A stretch of 64,000 nucleotides of DNA from Hemileia vastatrix (GCA_030280995.1 JASXTE010000014.1:7082156-7146155); one strand, 5' to 3'. Shown: positions 47,547 through 59,381, numbered from the stretch's first letter. Notes: generated by a model from the letters alone, not told the origin. Numbers and translations are program-made.

Positions 47547-48808
47547 ATGAAACACCTCTCTACTAGGAAGCTACTTTACTCAACAATGAATGCTATTACT
47601 TTTCTTTTAGTTCTTTACTATAAATCTGACTCTGATTTGGAAGATGCTTTAGATTATATGTGTTTTCTTTCCAAAAAGCGTTACATCATCACCAGGGGGC
47701 CAAATCTTTATCATGATCCCCAATATGATCTGGCGTCCATTCTCAACATTCCTCATTTAAACTTCACCCAACTTTTTAGAACTTCTCCTGATTCTTTCTT
47801 CAAACTTTATCAACTCATCTCCAATCATCCTATCTTTCATAACAATTCCCATAACAAACAGCGTAATCCTGCAATCCAACTTGCTGTTGCACTATGTTGC
47901 TTTGGCTCAAATGGAAACGGTGCTGCTGTAAGACGTTTGGATAATCTCTTTAACATAGGATATGGTACCGTGATATTATACACCAAGCGCTGTATGATTT
48001 CTATCCTTTCCCTCAAGTCTCAAACTCTTGCTTGGCCAACTCCAGAACAGCGACTTGAATCCTCTCAAGTAATGCAAGCGGAAGGTTTCCCTGGCTGTGT
48101 AGGATTTGTTGATGGCACAACTATACCTTTGAGTCAAAAGCCTGCTCATGATGGCAACCATTATTTTGATTGCAAAAAAAGGTTTCTTCCAAATCTTCTC
48201 CAAGTTCTCATCTTTCACAATCTAACTTTTTATCTTCTTTCTAGATACTCTATCGCCATTCAACTTGTTTGTGATGTCAATAAAAATTTATTGCTTTTCA
48301 CAGTGGCTGCCCTGGATCATTTCATGACTCTTCTGTCTTCCAAAGAATGAGGATTTCTCAATCCCCTGACTCATACTTTGACGAATCTCAGTACCTCCTT
48401 GCAGACTCAGCATATGCAAGTGGAAAGTACATTATACCTGCTTTCCGTGGTGCAACTTCAGAAAATGACCCCAAAATTGCCTTTAATTATCACCTTGCAC
48501 AATCAAGAGTACAAATTGAAAATGCTATAGGTATTTTAAAGGGACAATTCTCTAGTCTTTGGGAGCTCAGAAACCAATTTCAAAAAAAATTGGAGATCAA
48601 AACTGCAAATCATTGGATCTTGACTTGTGTAATACTCCACAATATTCTAGCTGATTTAAAGGATGAATGGAATGATCTTTATGAAGAAGAGGATCCTGAA
48701 CCACCACCGGAACTCCCCTCCCTTGATTCACAAATCATTCAACCAACCGGCATACGCTCCATTATAATGCCAATTACTCTCCAACATTTCACTTTGCAAC
48801 GCTTTTAA
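47547..48808 (+). pseudogene. H transposase (DDE_Tnp_4, PIF/Harbinger type), one frameshift
   Basis: The start at 47547 (MKHLSTRKLLYS) is the best ATG; an upstream in-frame start gives only a low-complexity leader. A helix-turn-helix-like region (QLAVALCCFGSNGNGAAVRR) is near residue 120. The catalytic triad is visible: Asp in GFVDGTTIPL, Asp in LLADSAYA, Glu in RVQIENAIGILKGQF. A GCPGSFHDSS block between them matches the family. A 63-nt GT-AG intron (48182-48244) fits well, because removing it joins CKKR to YSIAIQLVCD. One base is missing near 48301 (ACAGTGGC), shifting the frame before GCPGS. The protein cuts and joins the element at its terminal repeats, together with the Myb-like partner. 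Confidence 0.88.
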
Positions 48809-51800
48809 TTTTTAATTTTTATGTTTTCATACTTTCCAAATTTCCTCTTTGTGTACTTTATTCACTTGGTTTTGTATTTTGGTTTGTTGCATATTCATTT
48901 TTTTTTGAATTTATCACAGGAGAAAAAAACAGTGAACTAGACATCTAGTTGTTTTTTTGGTCCTTGTTTGAGCCCTGGTTGTGATTCTGCTCAATACCTT
49001 AGAGTGACCTTGGTTGAGCTCATCCCCTTTCACTTTCTGTCAACATTCACTCGTTTACTCACTTACACACTCACTTATTTTCATTCTCCCTTTCTTGCTT
49101 GTTCACTCCCTTTTTTCTTGCCCCCTTCCCCTTGTAATTGTTTGCTCGATCTTTCCTTTTTTTTTCTGCCTTCTTTCTCTATCTCTCTTTTACTTATCTG
49201 TTGCCTCCCTTGCTCTTCTGCTTACTTGTTCACCCCTTCTCTGTTTTTTTATCTACACATTCCCACTCCCTCTCTTCTTACACTAGCACAGGTGTATCAA
49301 GATCCACTCCATGCCTGTTAGTACTCTTTCAAAATTTTGATAAAGGCTTTAGGTCATATTTTCAAGGGCTTGTTGGCTGGTTGGGTTGTGTTTCCATTTT
49401 AAAAACATCATATATTTGATAATAATGGGATGATTATATATACAGTGCTCTGAACACTGTGTCTCAAGTATATGGTGTATTTCATGTAATAAATTTTTGT
49501 CCTCCATCTTACTTACAACAATCTTGAAATGTTGTGTTCTAATGCCTTGGTTAACTCTGCAGATAGGTCAATATTTGTTTCCTCCATAGCACTTGCTAAT
49601 CCACAGTGCCAAACCCTCATTAAGGATGATATTCCTTTTAAAGGACACAGAACTTTTGACACTATGCAGAAGCCAGAGTTAAAAAACAGTGGGATGATTT
49701 TGTAATTGATTTGGTTTACATGACTAATGATTAAACATTTTAAAACTTGACATATGCTACCAAAGTACAAGTGAATTCAGTAAAATAAAGTATGTGGGTT
49801 AATTTATTTTTAAATAATTCAATCATGTAATGTAGCCCTTCAAAAATTGGAAAGGAGATTATATGTGCAAACCTGTTAAAATTCTTTCTGTTTCCCCTCT
49901 GTAGCCCTTTTTTGGCCCTCAGGGGCGCCCCACTCAGCCCCCCCTGGTTACTCAGAAAAGCCTTTAAAGTTAACTTCATGTATGTATTTTGTGTTCCCAT
50001 TTTCCCAAAATAGCTCATTGTGGGTTATAATCAGCCATTTTCCTAACCCTATATATCCTGAGCTTTATTTAATTGACCAAAAAAGAGCATTGCCAAGATG
50101 TAGCTTCACTATTATTTGCGCTGGCCATTGGGAGGGAGACTGACCAGCCCGGCACGACTTATAGATAACTTTCTATAACATCTAGCTAAATTCTCTTTCC
50201 TTTTCTTATTGAATTACTATCAAATAAACATGTTATATGCTTTCTTAGAGCTTGATATACTATCTTTATTTTATACCTTTTTCAAACATAGCTTATGCTA
50301 GTATTGTGACGTTTAATAAGTCGAAAAATAGTCGTTTACATTATATAAACTACTTTTCAAATTGATCATGTCCTCACCGAAGTCATTTGATTCATTCTAG
50401 GTGAGAACATTATCTATTCTCTTATTACAATAATACCTGTATCATACTTACTGACCGAAGTCATTTGGTTCACTCTAGCAATTAAACTTATATTTAACCT
50501 TAAATCTACACGACACACTATTTGTAAGACAAGTTACACACCACCTCTCTATAAAAATTTGTGTTTTGACAACAATTATTTCATGAAAAGCTGTATGGCT
50601 TTCATTTGATAGTCAAGGATACAAAATAGCCTGGATATGTTCAATGGACAAGGTTTAGCATAAATTTTATTTTTGTCACTAGTCTCAAGGATTGTAATAT
50701 CCAATATTCTACACAACTGTCACATTGTAGTTGATATTTGAAGCAAATAAGCTATATAAAGAGTTTACGGATAATGTGACCGTAAAAGTTATATTGCAAA
50801 TAGAGTTAAATTCCTGTAATGAAACATAGCCTTGGCTGAGTATAAATCTAATAAACATTAATAACACCTCGTGCAAACAGGTGACTCATCAGCCGCTACC
50901 CCTTGCTGACACAGCGGAAAGGTATTCTCAACTGTAAATCCCTTAATATTCACTCTAAAGACATGAGCTTGTACATTTCTAACTCATAAGACCGTGCAGA
51001 ATAGGACTGTAACAAAATAAATTCAGCCGGACACCATTTGGTAGAAATATTACATTTTTTGAAAAAACATCATTCTTGAAATTGATAATGAGCAAGTTGA
51101 CAAGTCTTTTTATTTTTTATTGAAAAGGTTTCAAGAGATTGTGCAGCTAATTCAGACCAGATTGCAGCTTTCAGAAGGTTATTGCCAGTCCTATCGACCC
51201 TAGAATGTGAGTTTAGGTGAGTTCACTTTTTGGATCATCCCAACCTACATCCCTCAAGGGTAGCTGCTGACCTAGACTGATATTCTGGGGGAACTAGGAG
51301 AGCAAAAAATTTTCTGAATGCTGTACGCTTTTCAGAATTAGCTGTAAATGGTTATAACATGGTATTCCATTATGAGTTTGCAGGAACAATGTTAGCACTT
51401 TTGTTGGGAAAACCTATGCTTTTATCAGCTTCACTTAAATATTCCAGTTTAATCCCATATTTTACCTTGTTGGTTCATTAAAAGCTTTCGATCCAAATGT
51501 TTTTTGATTTTTTAGTAGAAGAATGACATTCACTTTCCTATGTATCATTTTTTCTTTGATTCTATGACCACTGTCTACACTATTAAAAAGGACAAATATA
51601 ATCCATTTCTTTCTATTCACTGTTCATTGCTTGTTGATTCACTTTTGTTGTGCGCAATACCCCACTTCCTTCATGGCAACTGATCAATGCTTCTGTAAAC
51701 TCACAATTATTGTTGGCACTTGTAAGGTCTCTCGTACTCCAAAATCGGGACCCAAAAATTATCTTGAAGTCTTGGAATATGATGGAACGTCCCCTGAATG

Positions 51801-52741
51801 TCCTGGTTCAACTTGACTAGGTGTATTTGAAAAGAGGCGCTGTATGACTGATGCCATGATCTAGGCCATCATTGAGTTGACGAGGAGTGTGATGCAGGAA
51901 TTGAACTGGTGAAGTGATTGGGGCAACAATTATACTAGATTGGGACTTTCCTGTAGAGTACTGGGTTCTGGACGCATGCCTTCCATGCTATTATCTGCTA
52001 TTTTGCTTCCTGTGCCAGTGTAGATATCAAATTGTCCAGTCATTCGTTGAGGAAACTAGTGATAGGCTGTGAGAGATGAGAAGAGGAGGGCCAAAAATGG
52101 AGCGAGGGAGAGTGATAAAATAAAAAAAATATCAGAAAAATAAACATGATATTAAAAAGATTAAAACAAACTTACCATTGAACAGGTATGGAAAATTGCT
52201 AAAACAAAATGGCTGATGTTGGCGGGGCAGGAGCAAAATTGGATTGAGTCATGGTTAATTGAGGAGGAATGAGCGTGTGATTTCCGTGCATGGTTGATCA
52301 GTGAGAGAGGAGAAAGTGACGGGTGTGCTCTGAATGTCAAAATTTAAGGTTATTATTTTTTCTCCAGTGAGTTACTTTGCAGTATTTGTCTATAAAGCAA
52401 CCCTTCTATTACCTCTACAGGCTATTGATTCAGTAAATTTCATTAATTACCTGCCTGATTTATTAACCCCCATTTCACTTATTACCCTTATTAATTTTGC
52501 ATTCTGTTATCCCAACTCAAAATAATGTGTCCTCACCCCTGCGCCCAATTACACCCTACACAACACACACGCTAACGGCTCCAGGCCTGCTCCAATTTTC
52601 ACAGTAGGTTGATTTAACAATTATAAAAATTAACCCAGCTTGAGGGCACAAGCCATCTGTGCTAGTTAATTTGTTTCACTACCAAATTCTTTAATAATAT
52701 TTTCCTGACTATTTATTATCTTTTTTCCCAGATAATTTCCC
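48809..52741. other. H internal region without recognised genes
   Basis: About 3.9 kb. 48968-49420 is C/T-rich low complexity with spurious frames. 50376-50400 and 50454-50478 are near-identical 25-bp direct repeats starting ACCGAAGTCATTTG. The small frame at 51631-51816 is not recognisable. The composition is not clearly different from the rest of H. A further nested element is possible but I cannot define its ends. Confidence 0.5.
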
Positions 52742-54028
52742 TTGATGGCATGTAAAAAGACAAATAGAGGTGATAACAATAGATATGCCAGAAAAGCAAA
52801 GATGGGCAGGGAGGTAGGGGTGGATATTGGTTGCTCTTCAAAAAAAGTATTTTATTATGAGGAGGACTTTATTGGTGGTGCTACCTTTAGAAGAGGACCC
52901 TTCAATGATCCAGCTATTATTAATACTGTTACCATGGAAAAAAAAACTCATCAATGGTGTTTACAACATTTTCAGGCCTGGTACTACTTTTATCAGAATA
53001 AAGGACCAACCTATACTACCTGTTGTTTTTCAATCCTACTCTCTGGAGGAACTTGCTGATATAGGTAAATTAGAGGATATTAGAGAGTGTTGTAATTATT
53101 TAAAGATTCTGGAACACCCAATCACAATAAATAAATCACACAAAAATGGTGGAATTTGTGGAAAAATGTTTGCATCTGATAAACAGTTTGCCTTTGATTT
53201 CATTTTTGATATTGGTATGTCACAGCATCTTTTACTTCACCAATTTACTAACTCAATTATTCAGATTTTTATAAAAATAAAAATGTCTCTCCTTCCCAAA
53301 TGAAAGAAGCATTGTTATTTATCTGCAAACTCTATGGCTACTTTTTTCAAAAACTCTCCTCAAAATTTTACCAGTGAGATTTAAGCTTTTGCAGTGATTT
53401 GGGGCTCCCAAATCATGGGGATCAGCAGGCTTTTGGTGGCAATATAACATGGACCAATTCTGGTTTCAGTAATGAGGCTCATATAGACAGGGATTCCAGT
53501 GACCTTGCCTTTGGGGTCTGGATCCCCACAACCAAATCTGGTCACCTCTCAGAAGACTCAAGCTTCCCCAGACAGGAGGGTGGACACTTTTTGATGCCAG
53601 AAATTGGTTGGATGCTGGATATGGATGTATGTAATGGTGTATGGGTTGGATTATGGCCAGCAAATACTCTGAAACATTATACCAGCTTCTGTACTGAGTA
53701 TGGTACTTTCACCAGGTTGGGATCTTCTATTCAGGTTTCCAGGCGATTATGCTCTAGCCTTAGAAATCTTAAATTAATCATTCCAGATGTTCCAGGATTT
53801 ATAGAAATGGATCCATTGGCCAAGCATATCTGTCTCATTAATCATTTAAGTAGATGTTTAGTTCAATATCCAACAAATTTGGATTTTATGGATTATTATC
53901 ATAAGGCATCTTCTTCCATGGTAAAGTATCAAAAAGAGGAGGAAAGGAAAAGGATGTTTGAGGTGAAGGGGATGGGGAAAAAAAATCTTATAGTTTACAG
54001 GGGTGTGCTTTGTGTAATTAAATTATAA
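52742..54028 (+). pseudogene. Tet/JBP-like 2-oxoglutarate Fe(II) oxygenase, frame broken
   Basis: The best part is 53399-54028. It has GFSNEAHIDRD with the Fe-binding H-x-D, then GVWIPTTKSG, GGHFLMPEIGW, NGVWVGLWPA and KHYTS, which supplies the distal His. This order of a double-stranded beta-helix matches the 2OG-Fe(II) oxygenase family annotated as Tet-like in rust fungi. The N-terminal half (52827-53303, another frame) has RPGTTFIRIKDQ, QSYSLEELADIGKLEDI and KNGGICGKMFASD, which fit the same family. A third frame (52742-53059) covers the very start. Frames change near 52960 and between 53303 and 53395, so the gene is spliced, frameshifted or both. A relative would oxidise 5-methylcytosine or thymine in DNA; the substrate here is unknown. 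It lies inside H. Confidence 0.68.
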
Positions 54029-54149
54029 ATTGTTTTGGATTTAAAAAGTTAACTTCCCCCCATTATTTATTAAGTGTGATAGATGAACATAGCTCCAACT
54101 GGGTTGGCTCTCCATTAATATACTTTTTAAAATGTAATTATATTAAATT

Positions 54150-54600
54150 TTGATGACTTCCACCCCTTACCTCAATAAAATGCAGGGGGGGGGGGGGGGG
54201 GGGGTATTGCCAAATTTTCAAATCTGACATTCAAAATTGATGACTTGTAAAAATTTTGGTGATACCCACCCCTTGCTTCAATAAAATGTAGGGGGGGTAT
54301 TGCCAAATTTTCAAATGTAACATGTAAAATATTTGACTTGTAAATATTTTGGTGAAAAATTTTTGGTGAAACCCGTCCCTTACTTCAATAAAATGCAGGG
54401 GGAGTATTACCAAAATTTCTTATAAAACTTGTAAAATTCTTGACTTGTAAGAATTTTGGGGATACCAGTAAAATGCAGGGGGTAGTAATGCCAAAGTTTC
54501 ATATAAGACTTTCAAGATTCTTGACATGAAAGAATTTTGGTGATACCCACCCCTTACTTCAAAAAAATGCAGGGGTGGGGGTTTGGCAAATTTTCAAAGG
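54150..54600. repeat. Minisatellite between two convergent H genes
   Basis: About 4.5 units of roughly 90-110 bp. Each contains a CACCCCTTACTTCAATAAAATG-like block (A/T variants), a G run, TTGCCAAATTTTC and GACTTGTAA.AATTTTGGTG. The first copy has a 22-G run. It lies between the ends of the oxygenase gene and the Myb-like gene. Confidence 0.85.
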
Positions 54601-54661
54601 AGACTTTAAATTTATGTACAAATAAATATGAACAGTTGAAGTGTGAGAGAAATAAAACAAA

Positions 54662-56064
54662 CTAGTCATCCAAAAATTTCTTTAAACGTTCAATTTTCTC
54701 AACAGATTTATTAGCTTTAACACATTTTATCAAGAAATCTTTCTTTTTGGAATTTTCTTCATGATCAAACTTATATTTCATCTGCTCTAATAGGTTTTGA
54801 TGTTTGAGTGTTTTCTCCTCTTTTTTTGATTTTCCAATACTTAGAGTTAACTCAAACTTCTTCTCCTCCAAATCTTGGGCCCAATCATCCTTCCGCAAAG
54901 AGAGCTGGTACTTCCTCTCCTCCAAATCTTGGGCCCGATCATCCTTCCGTAAAGAGAGCTCGTACTTCCTCTCTTCCAAATCTTGTAGCCTATCATCCCT
55001 CCTTAAAGAGAGCTCATATTTTTGCTTTTCAAACTTTAGAGTCTCTTTAGCAGCTTCCACTTGTTCTAGAGTGATAAGAAATGTTAACAAAAAGTAGAAG
55101 AAAAGCAGAGTAAAGTATTAATAGGTATTGTATCACTTACCAGCATCACATTTCTCTAAAAATTGTTCCATAGACAAAAAAGGGGTTTGTGATGAAGTAT
55201 CACTTTTTTGTCTTCTTTGGGAGTGGAAATATAGACTACTTGAAGCCCTTTGCTTTTTGTTCAACATAGCATTTTCCTCTTCATCATTGTGGCTAGCTTC
55301 AGACTCAGTTGATTGTGGGTCCTGGGCTTGTTCATCAGCCTTTTAAGAAATAAGAAAATCTAAGTAAATAAAAAAAAGTATTGATAAGATAAAAGAAAAA
55401 AAAAACAGACCTGAGTTAGATTGGGTTGGGTTAAATCTCCAATAGGATCAATAGCAAATCTATCTAGATTTGTAGAATTTAGAAGAGGGGAGGCTTGAGT
55501 GGAGGAAGAGGATGGGAAAAGATTTGCTTCGACATCATGTTTGGAGATAGGATCTTCACCATCCAGCATGTTAACAGGATTAACATCAGCTCGCTCTCCA
55601 AAAATTGCATCCATCTCTTTAAAGTAAGGACATAAAGTTTCAAGTTTATCGTCTATGGATTTTATGCCCTTAGTTATATCATTGTTGGTAACCCCAAAAC
55701 CAGTGGAGGATGAAAGAGCCTTTGCCTTCTTGTATTTTGCTCAGTAATGCTTGAATCGTTCAGACATCTGTTTAGGAAAAAGATCAATCCTTCCCTTGGT
55801 CTTATTCTGTAATTCATTTGCCATTAGAAGATAGCCATTAACTTTTGATGTGGGGGGCCGTCCTACTTTAGTGGCATACTCAGTACCAAAACAAGAATCA
55901 TAGTTAGATTTGGTTTTCAGCCAGTTGATAAGAATGAGATGGTCATCTTTTTTTAATTTAACAGTCTTAGATTTCTTGGCTGAGCGGGGGAAAGAGGGAG
56001 TAGTGGGGTTTGAAGAACAACTCGGTGATGGCAGCCTTTGAGAAGATCTAGGACGACGAGGCAT
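54662..56064 (-). pseudogene. Myb/SANT-like accessory protein of H, one in-frame stop
   Basis: Exons by hand: 56064-55411, 55339-55141 and 55065-54662. All junctions are GT-AG and the phases agree; the total of 1257 nt is a whole number of codons. The N-terminus is Ser/Arg/Pro rich. Residues about 35-110 form the conserved domain: LILINWLKTKSNYD, VNGYLLMANELQNKTKG, FPKQMSERFKHY, then AKYKKAKALSSSTGFG. This is the pattern of Myb-like DNA-binding partners of Harbinger transposases. A TGA at 55738-55740 replaces an expected Trp codon. The C-terminus is a long coiled coil with 17-residue repeats. The partner normally binds terminal repeats and brings the transposase into the nucleus. The gene starts about 370 bases from the right end of H. 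Confidence 0.8.
54835..55030 (-). repeat. 51-bp (17-residue) tandem repeats in the Myb-like gene
   Basis: About four units on the pattern KYELSLRKDDRAQDLEE. The charge pattern (Lys/Glu/Arg/Asp with Leu) predicts a regular coiled coil. Variant residues at DDR/DDW and RLQ/RAQ mark the units. Confidence 0.9.
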
Positions 56065-56407
56065 GTTAAAATATAAATGAAGATGAAAAGGAGCAGAAAC
56101 AAGCAGATTAGATGGTGAGGGGTTCTGAGCAGATAGAATGGACAGGATGGGACAAGAATTTGAGTGTGCAGCAAGGTAGAAGGCATATCCAGAGAGTAGT
56201 CCAAGATGTGGTTACGGCAGAAAGTAGGTCAAGATGTGGTTATGACAGAAGGTTGTCCAAGATGTGGTTATGAAAAATTGAGTAAAAAAATGTTGGATAA
56301 GAGGTGAAAATTGACACGTAAAGTGTCTAATAACCCAATTATTAGCAAAAATAATTGCGGAAGATAATTGGGGTATAATGATTTTTATCCGCAATTAATT
56401 TAATTGT

Positions 56408-56431
56408 GGATCCCTGAACATTGATACCCCC
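56408..56431 (-). repeat. H right terminal inverted repeat
   Basis: It ends CATTGATACCCCC and is the exact complement of 47168-47191. It is followed by TAATA (56432-56436) and then F sequence. Confidence 0.95.
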
Positions 56432-56436
56432 TAATA

Positions 56437-58148
56437 GATTTACTAAAGTTATTTGTTGTATTATGTGATGTCTCAAATGTTGCACTAGGTGAAGTATTAT
56501 CTCAATATGATACTGAAAATTTCTTATACCCAGTAGCATATTTTCCATGCACACTATTAGGTACCAAATTGAACTATGAAATATATGATAAGGAGATAAT
56601 GGAACTATTAGAAACTGTATGAATCTGGCATCATTTATGGAAGGGGAAACCACACACATTTACAAGTTATTATCTACACAGATCATAAAAAAAAAACTTG
56701 GAAACTTTCCTAACCACTAAAAAAGTTGACTCACCAGAAAGCATGCTTAAAAGATCTGCCAAGCAGAATTAATTTTTTTTTTTGTTTGTTTAATCTTGAC
56801 CAGAGAGGAAAGGTGGAGAACCTTGTGTGCTATCACAAAACTCCAACTTGGGCCCAGCACCAAACCAGCTACATACTGTTGGTGCAACATTATTGAAGGG
56901 GAGGGGGGTGCAGGGGGAGCTTGAAGAGGGGGTAATCCTGGATGAGGTATAATTTGCAAATGAGAGTTTGATAGAATAGGTAAGGAGGGGACATGAAAAG
57001 AATGAGGAATTTTAAGATTTGATGAAGGTGCTGTTATCTAAGGAGGTATTGGTAATGAAATGATTGGAGTAGTATTACCTGGAAGGAGAAGTGCTGTATT
57101 GGAATTGAAGGATGGTGGTGCCAAATGATGAAGATCATGAACCGATAGTAGTCAAATCAAGGTGAAAATACCCTATAGCAGGACACCCAGGACTGCTAAA
57201 AATGGTGGAGTGTATAAATTGTAAGTTTTACTGGAAGTCCATGAAGGCATATGTCCACTGCTATGTAGTGGTGTGTGAATCTTGACAGAGTAAGAAGACT
57301 AGTCCAACATCAATACCACTGATGACACTAACCATTTCCAAGCAGCCATGGAAGGAGATCTACTATGATCTTATAGTAGAGTTACCCAAATCTCAAGGAA
57401 AGAATGTGATCCTCACAGTAGTTGACTTGTGCACCAAGATGGCACACTTTTTACCCACCACTACCAAGGCTACAACATCAGAGGGTATTGCAAACTTAAT
57501 GGTGGTGCATGTCTTAAAATGACATGGATTGCCTGAAGAAATAGTATCAGATAGGAAAATTAGTTTTAACTCTAAGCTTTTAAAAGCAATGTATGAGTAA
57601 CTGAACATTAAGCCCATCTTTTTAACAGAATGGTATTCACAGACTGACAGACAATCTGAGATAGTGAATAAGGCTATTGAAAAATATTTGGTCCATTTCA
57701 CTAACTATCAGTAAGATAATTGGGTACAACTGTTCCCACTGGCTGAATTCTCATACAATAACACAACACATGCTGCAACAGGCATGTCACCTTTTTACAA
57801 CAACTATGGATATCACCCAACATTCTCAATTGGTACCCCATCCATGTTACAAGTCCCAGAAGCAGAAGAGCAGATTCAAAAATATTAAGTATACTTCAAG
57901 AACTAGAAGCAGCTCTCAAGTTATCTCAGCAGTTAATGAAGCATCATCACCATCAAGGAACAACCCAGCATTGTGTGCTAAAGGTAGGTGAGAATTATTT
58001 TCTAAGCTTACATTTCCTTTCCACATGACACCCCAGTGCTAAACTACATCACAAGAAAGTCAGGCCATTCAAAGTCAAAATGCAAGGTATATGACTCAGC
58101 TTATCAACTGGAACTACCAATCTCAATGAGGCAAGGACATCCATTTTA

Positions 58149-58189
<41 letters not shown>

Positions 58190-58493
58190 GGCTCACAAAG
58201 AATAAGGAAGATAAAATCCCAAGAAGTCCAGAGAAGCCACCAGCACCAATCCAGGTGTAAAATGAAGAGGAGTTGGAGGTTGAAAAGGTTGTTTCTAAGA
58301 GGGTGTAAAGGGGAAGGGTTCAGTACTTAGTGGATTGGAAAGGATATGGGGTTGGAGATAGGTCTTGGAAACCAGTGTAAAATTGGGTGAATGCTGAGGA
58401 AAAGTTGAAGGTGTTTGAAAAAGGAGCTCCAGGGGCAGGAGGGGTAAAAGAGGGGGTAATGTTAGGATTTGGTTGAGAGGTGTGGAGGAGGAG
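56437..58493 (+). pseudogene. F pol, third piece: RNase H, integrase, chromodomain (broken)
   Basis: RNase H resumes with VALGEVLSQYD and KLNYEIYDKEIMELLE (56475-56620). The integrase zinc finger is at about 57180-57300 (GHPGLLKMVE; the second Cys pair ends in a stop). The core reads WKEIYYDLIVELP (57365), EIVSDRKISFN (57535) and SEIVNKAIEKYL (57655), so the D-D-E residues are still readable although stops lie between. AEFSYNNTTHAATGMSPF (57745) is typical. GPY/F remnants are at 58036-58140, then a run of 36 A. The chromodomain at 58262-58405 has VQYLVDWKGYG and DRSWKP, close to the canonical form. It ends at a purine tract GGAGGAGGAG before the LTR. Confidence 0.82.
58150..58185 (+). repeat. 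Run of 36 A inside F pol
   Basis: A pure A tract inside the GPY/F-to-chromodomain region of F. It may be slippage, or the trace of a poly(A)-tailed insertion without a body. Confidence 0.9.
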
Positions 58494-58757
58494 TGTTATG
58501 GGTTCTATGCATTATGAGAGGCAAAATATTTGATATGGCATAAGAGGTTTAATGGGTAAATCCCTGTGGAAGGCTCCTCATTGGACAACTTATATAGTAA
58601 TCAAGTTACTTCTTAGTCTCACTGCTGTATCAGCATAGTCAGTCCTGCCTCACTGTTAGTAATCCTAACATAAACAGTCTAGCTAGTCTCACTGCTTATT
58701 AGCATAGTCAGTCCTGTTCCAGGCTTGTTTCAGCACTAGTAGTAGCCAGCCTTTTTT
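58494..58757 (+). repeat. F 3' LTR (probable)
   Basis: It starts TGTTATGGGTTC directly after the purine tract and is similar to 14715-14975. It contains two copies of CTCACTGCT.TATCAGCATAGTCAGTCCTG. The right end is taken where the sequence changes to T runs and exon-like sequence. Confidence 0.6.
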
Positions 58758-58884
58758 TTGTTCTTAACATTAATCCACTATGAGCAATCTTTTTTTTTTT
58801 TTTTTTTTTTTTAAAAAAAAAGATTTCTTGAAATTTGTTCATCTGTTGTATAAAAATAGGTTGTCTATTTTCTATCTCCATCCT

Positions 58885-59042
<158 letters not shown>

Positions 59043-59119
59043 CTCATCCCTCTCTGCCTCTCTGTATCTCACTCTCCATATCCATGTACTTCACTCAACC
59101 ATGACTTTAAATCCTTACA

Positions 59120-59225
59120 ACCCTAACTATAACCCTAACTCTAACCCTATCACTAACCCTAACTCTATCACTAACCCTAACCCTAACTCTAACCCTAACT
59201 CTAACCCTAACTCCCACTCTAACCT
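59120..59225. repeat. Telomere-like CCCTAA/CTCTAA repeats
   Basis: About 17 units of CCCTAA mixed with CTCTAA and ATCACTAA. CCCTAA is the C-strand of the common fungal telomere repeat TTAGGG. The matching place in the second unit reads CTCTAAACCTAACTAACC, so local expansion explains it better than a captured telomere. Confidence 0.8.
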
Positions 59226-59271
59226 TCATCAACCAACCAACCAACTCACTAACTCACTAACTCAATCCCCT

Positions 59272-59331
59272 CTTCTTCTTCTTCTTCTTCTTCTTCTTCT
59301 TCTTCTTCTTCTTCTTCTTCTTCTTCCCCTT

Positions 59332-59381
<50 letters not shown>

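Larger units (their letters stand above)
47168..56431 (+). mobile_element. PIF/Harbinger DNA transposon H with an oxygenase cargo gene
   Basis: Terminal inverted repeats of 24 bp are perfect (47168-47191 and 56408-56431, outer end GGGGGTATCAATGTT). They extend to about 31 bp with one mismatch. TAATA flanks both ends. Family duplications are usually 3 bp, and a 3-bp AAT reading is possible if the repeat starts with an extra A. The paralogous site in B at about 17950-17985 lacks the insertion. Cargo: DDE transposase (plus), an oxygenase (plus), and a Myb/SANT-like gene (minus), plus about 4 kb without genes. At 9.3 kb it is long for this superfamily. Each gene has at least one disabling change. 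Confidence 0.9.

Noticed and set aside
48968..49420. Leu/Ser-rich frames in H
   Set aside because: C/T-rich low complexity with overlapping frames on one strand; no motif, no codon structure, no splice pattern.
59120..59225. True chromosome end
   Set aside because: Repeats are interspersed with other units, lie inside a duplicated segment and are followed by genes; the sister unit shows the unexpanded form.
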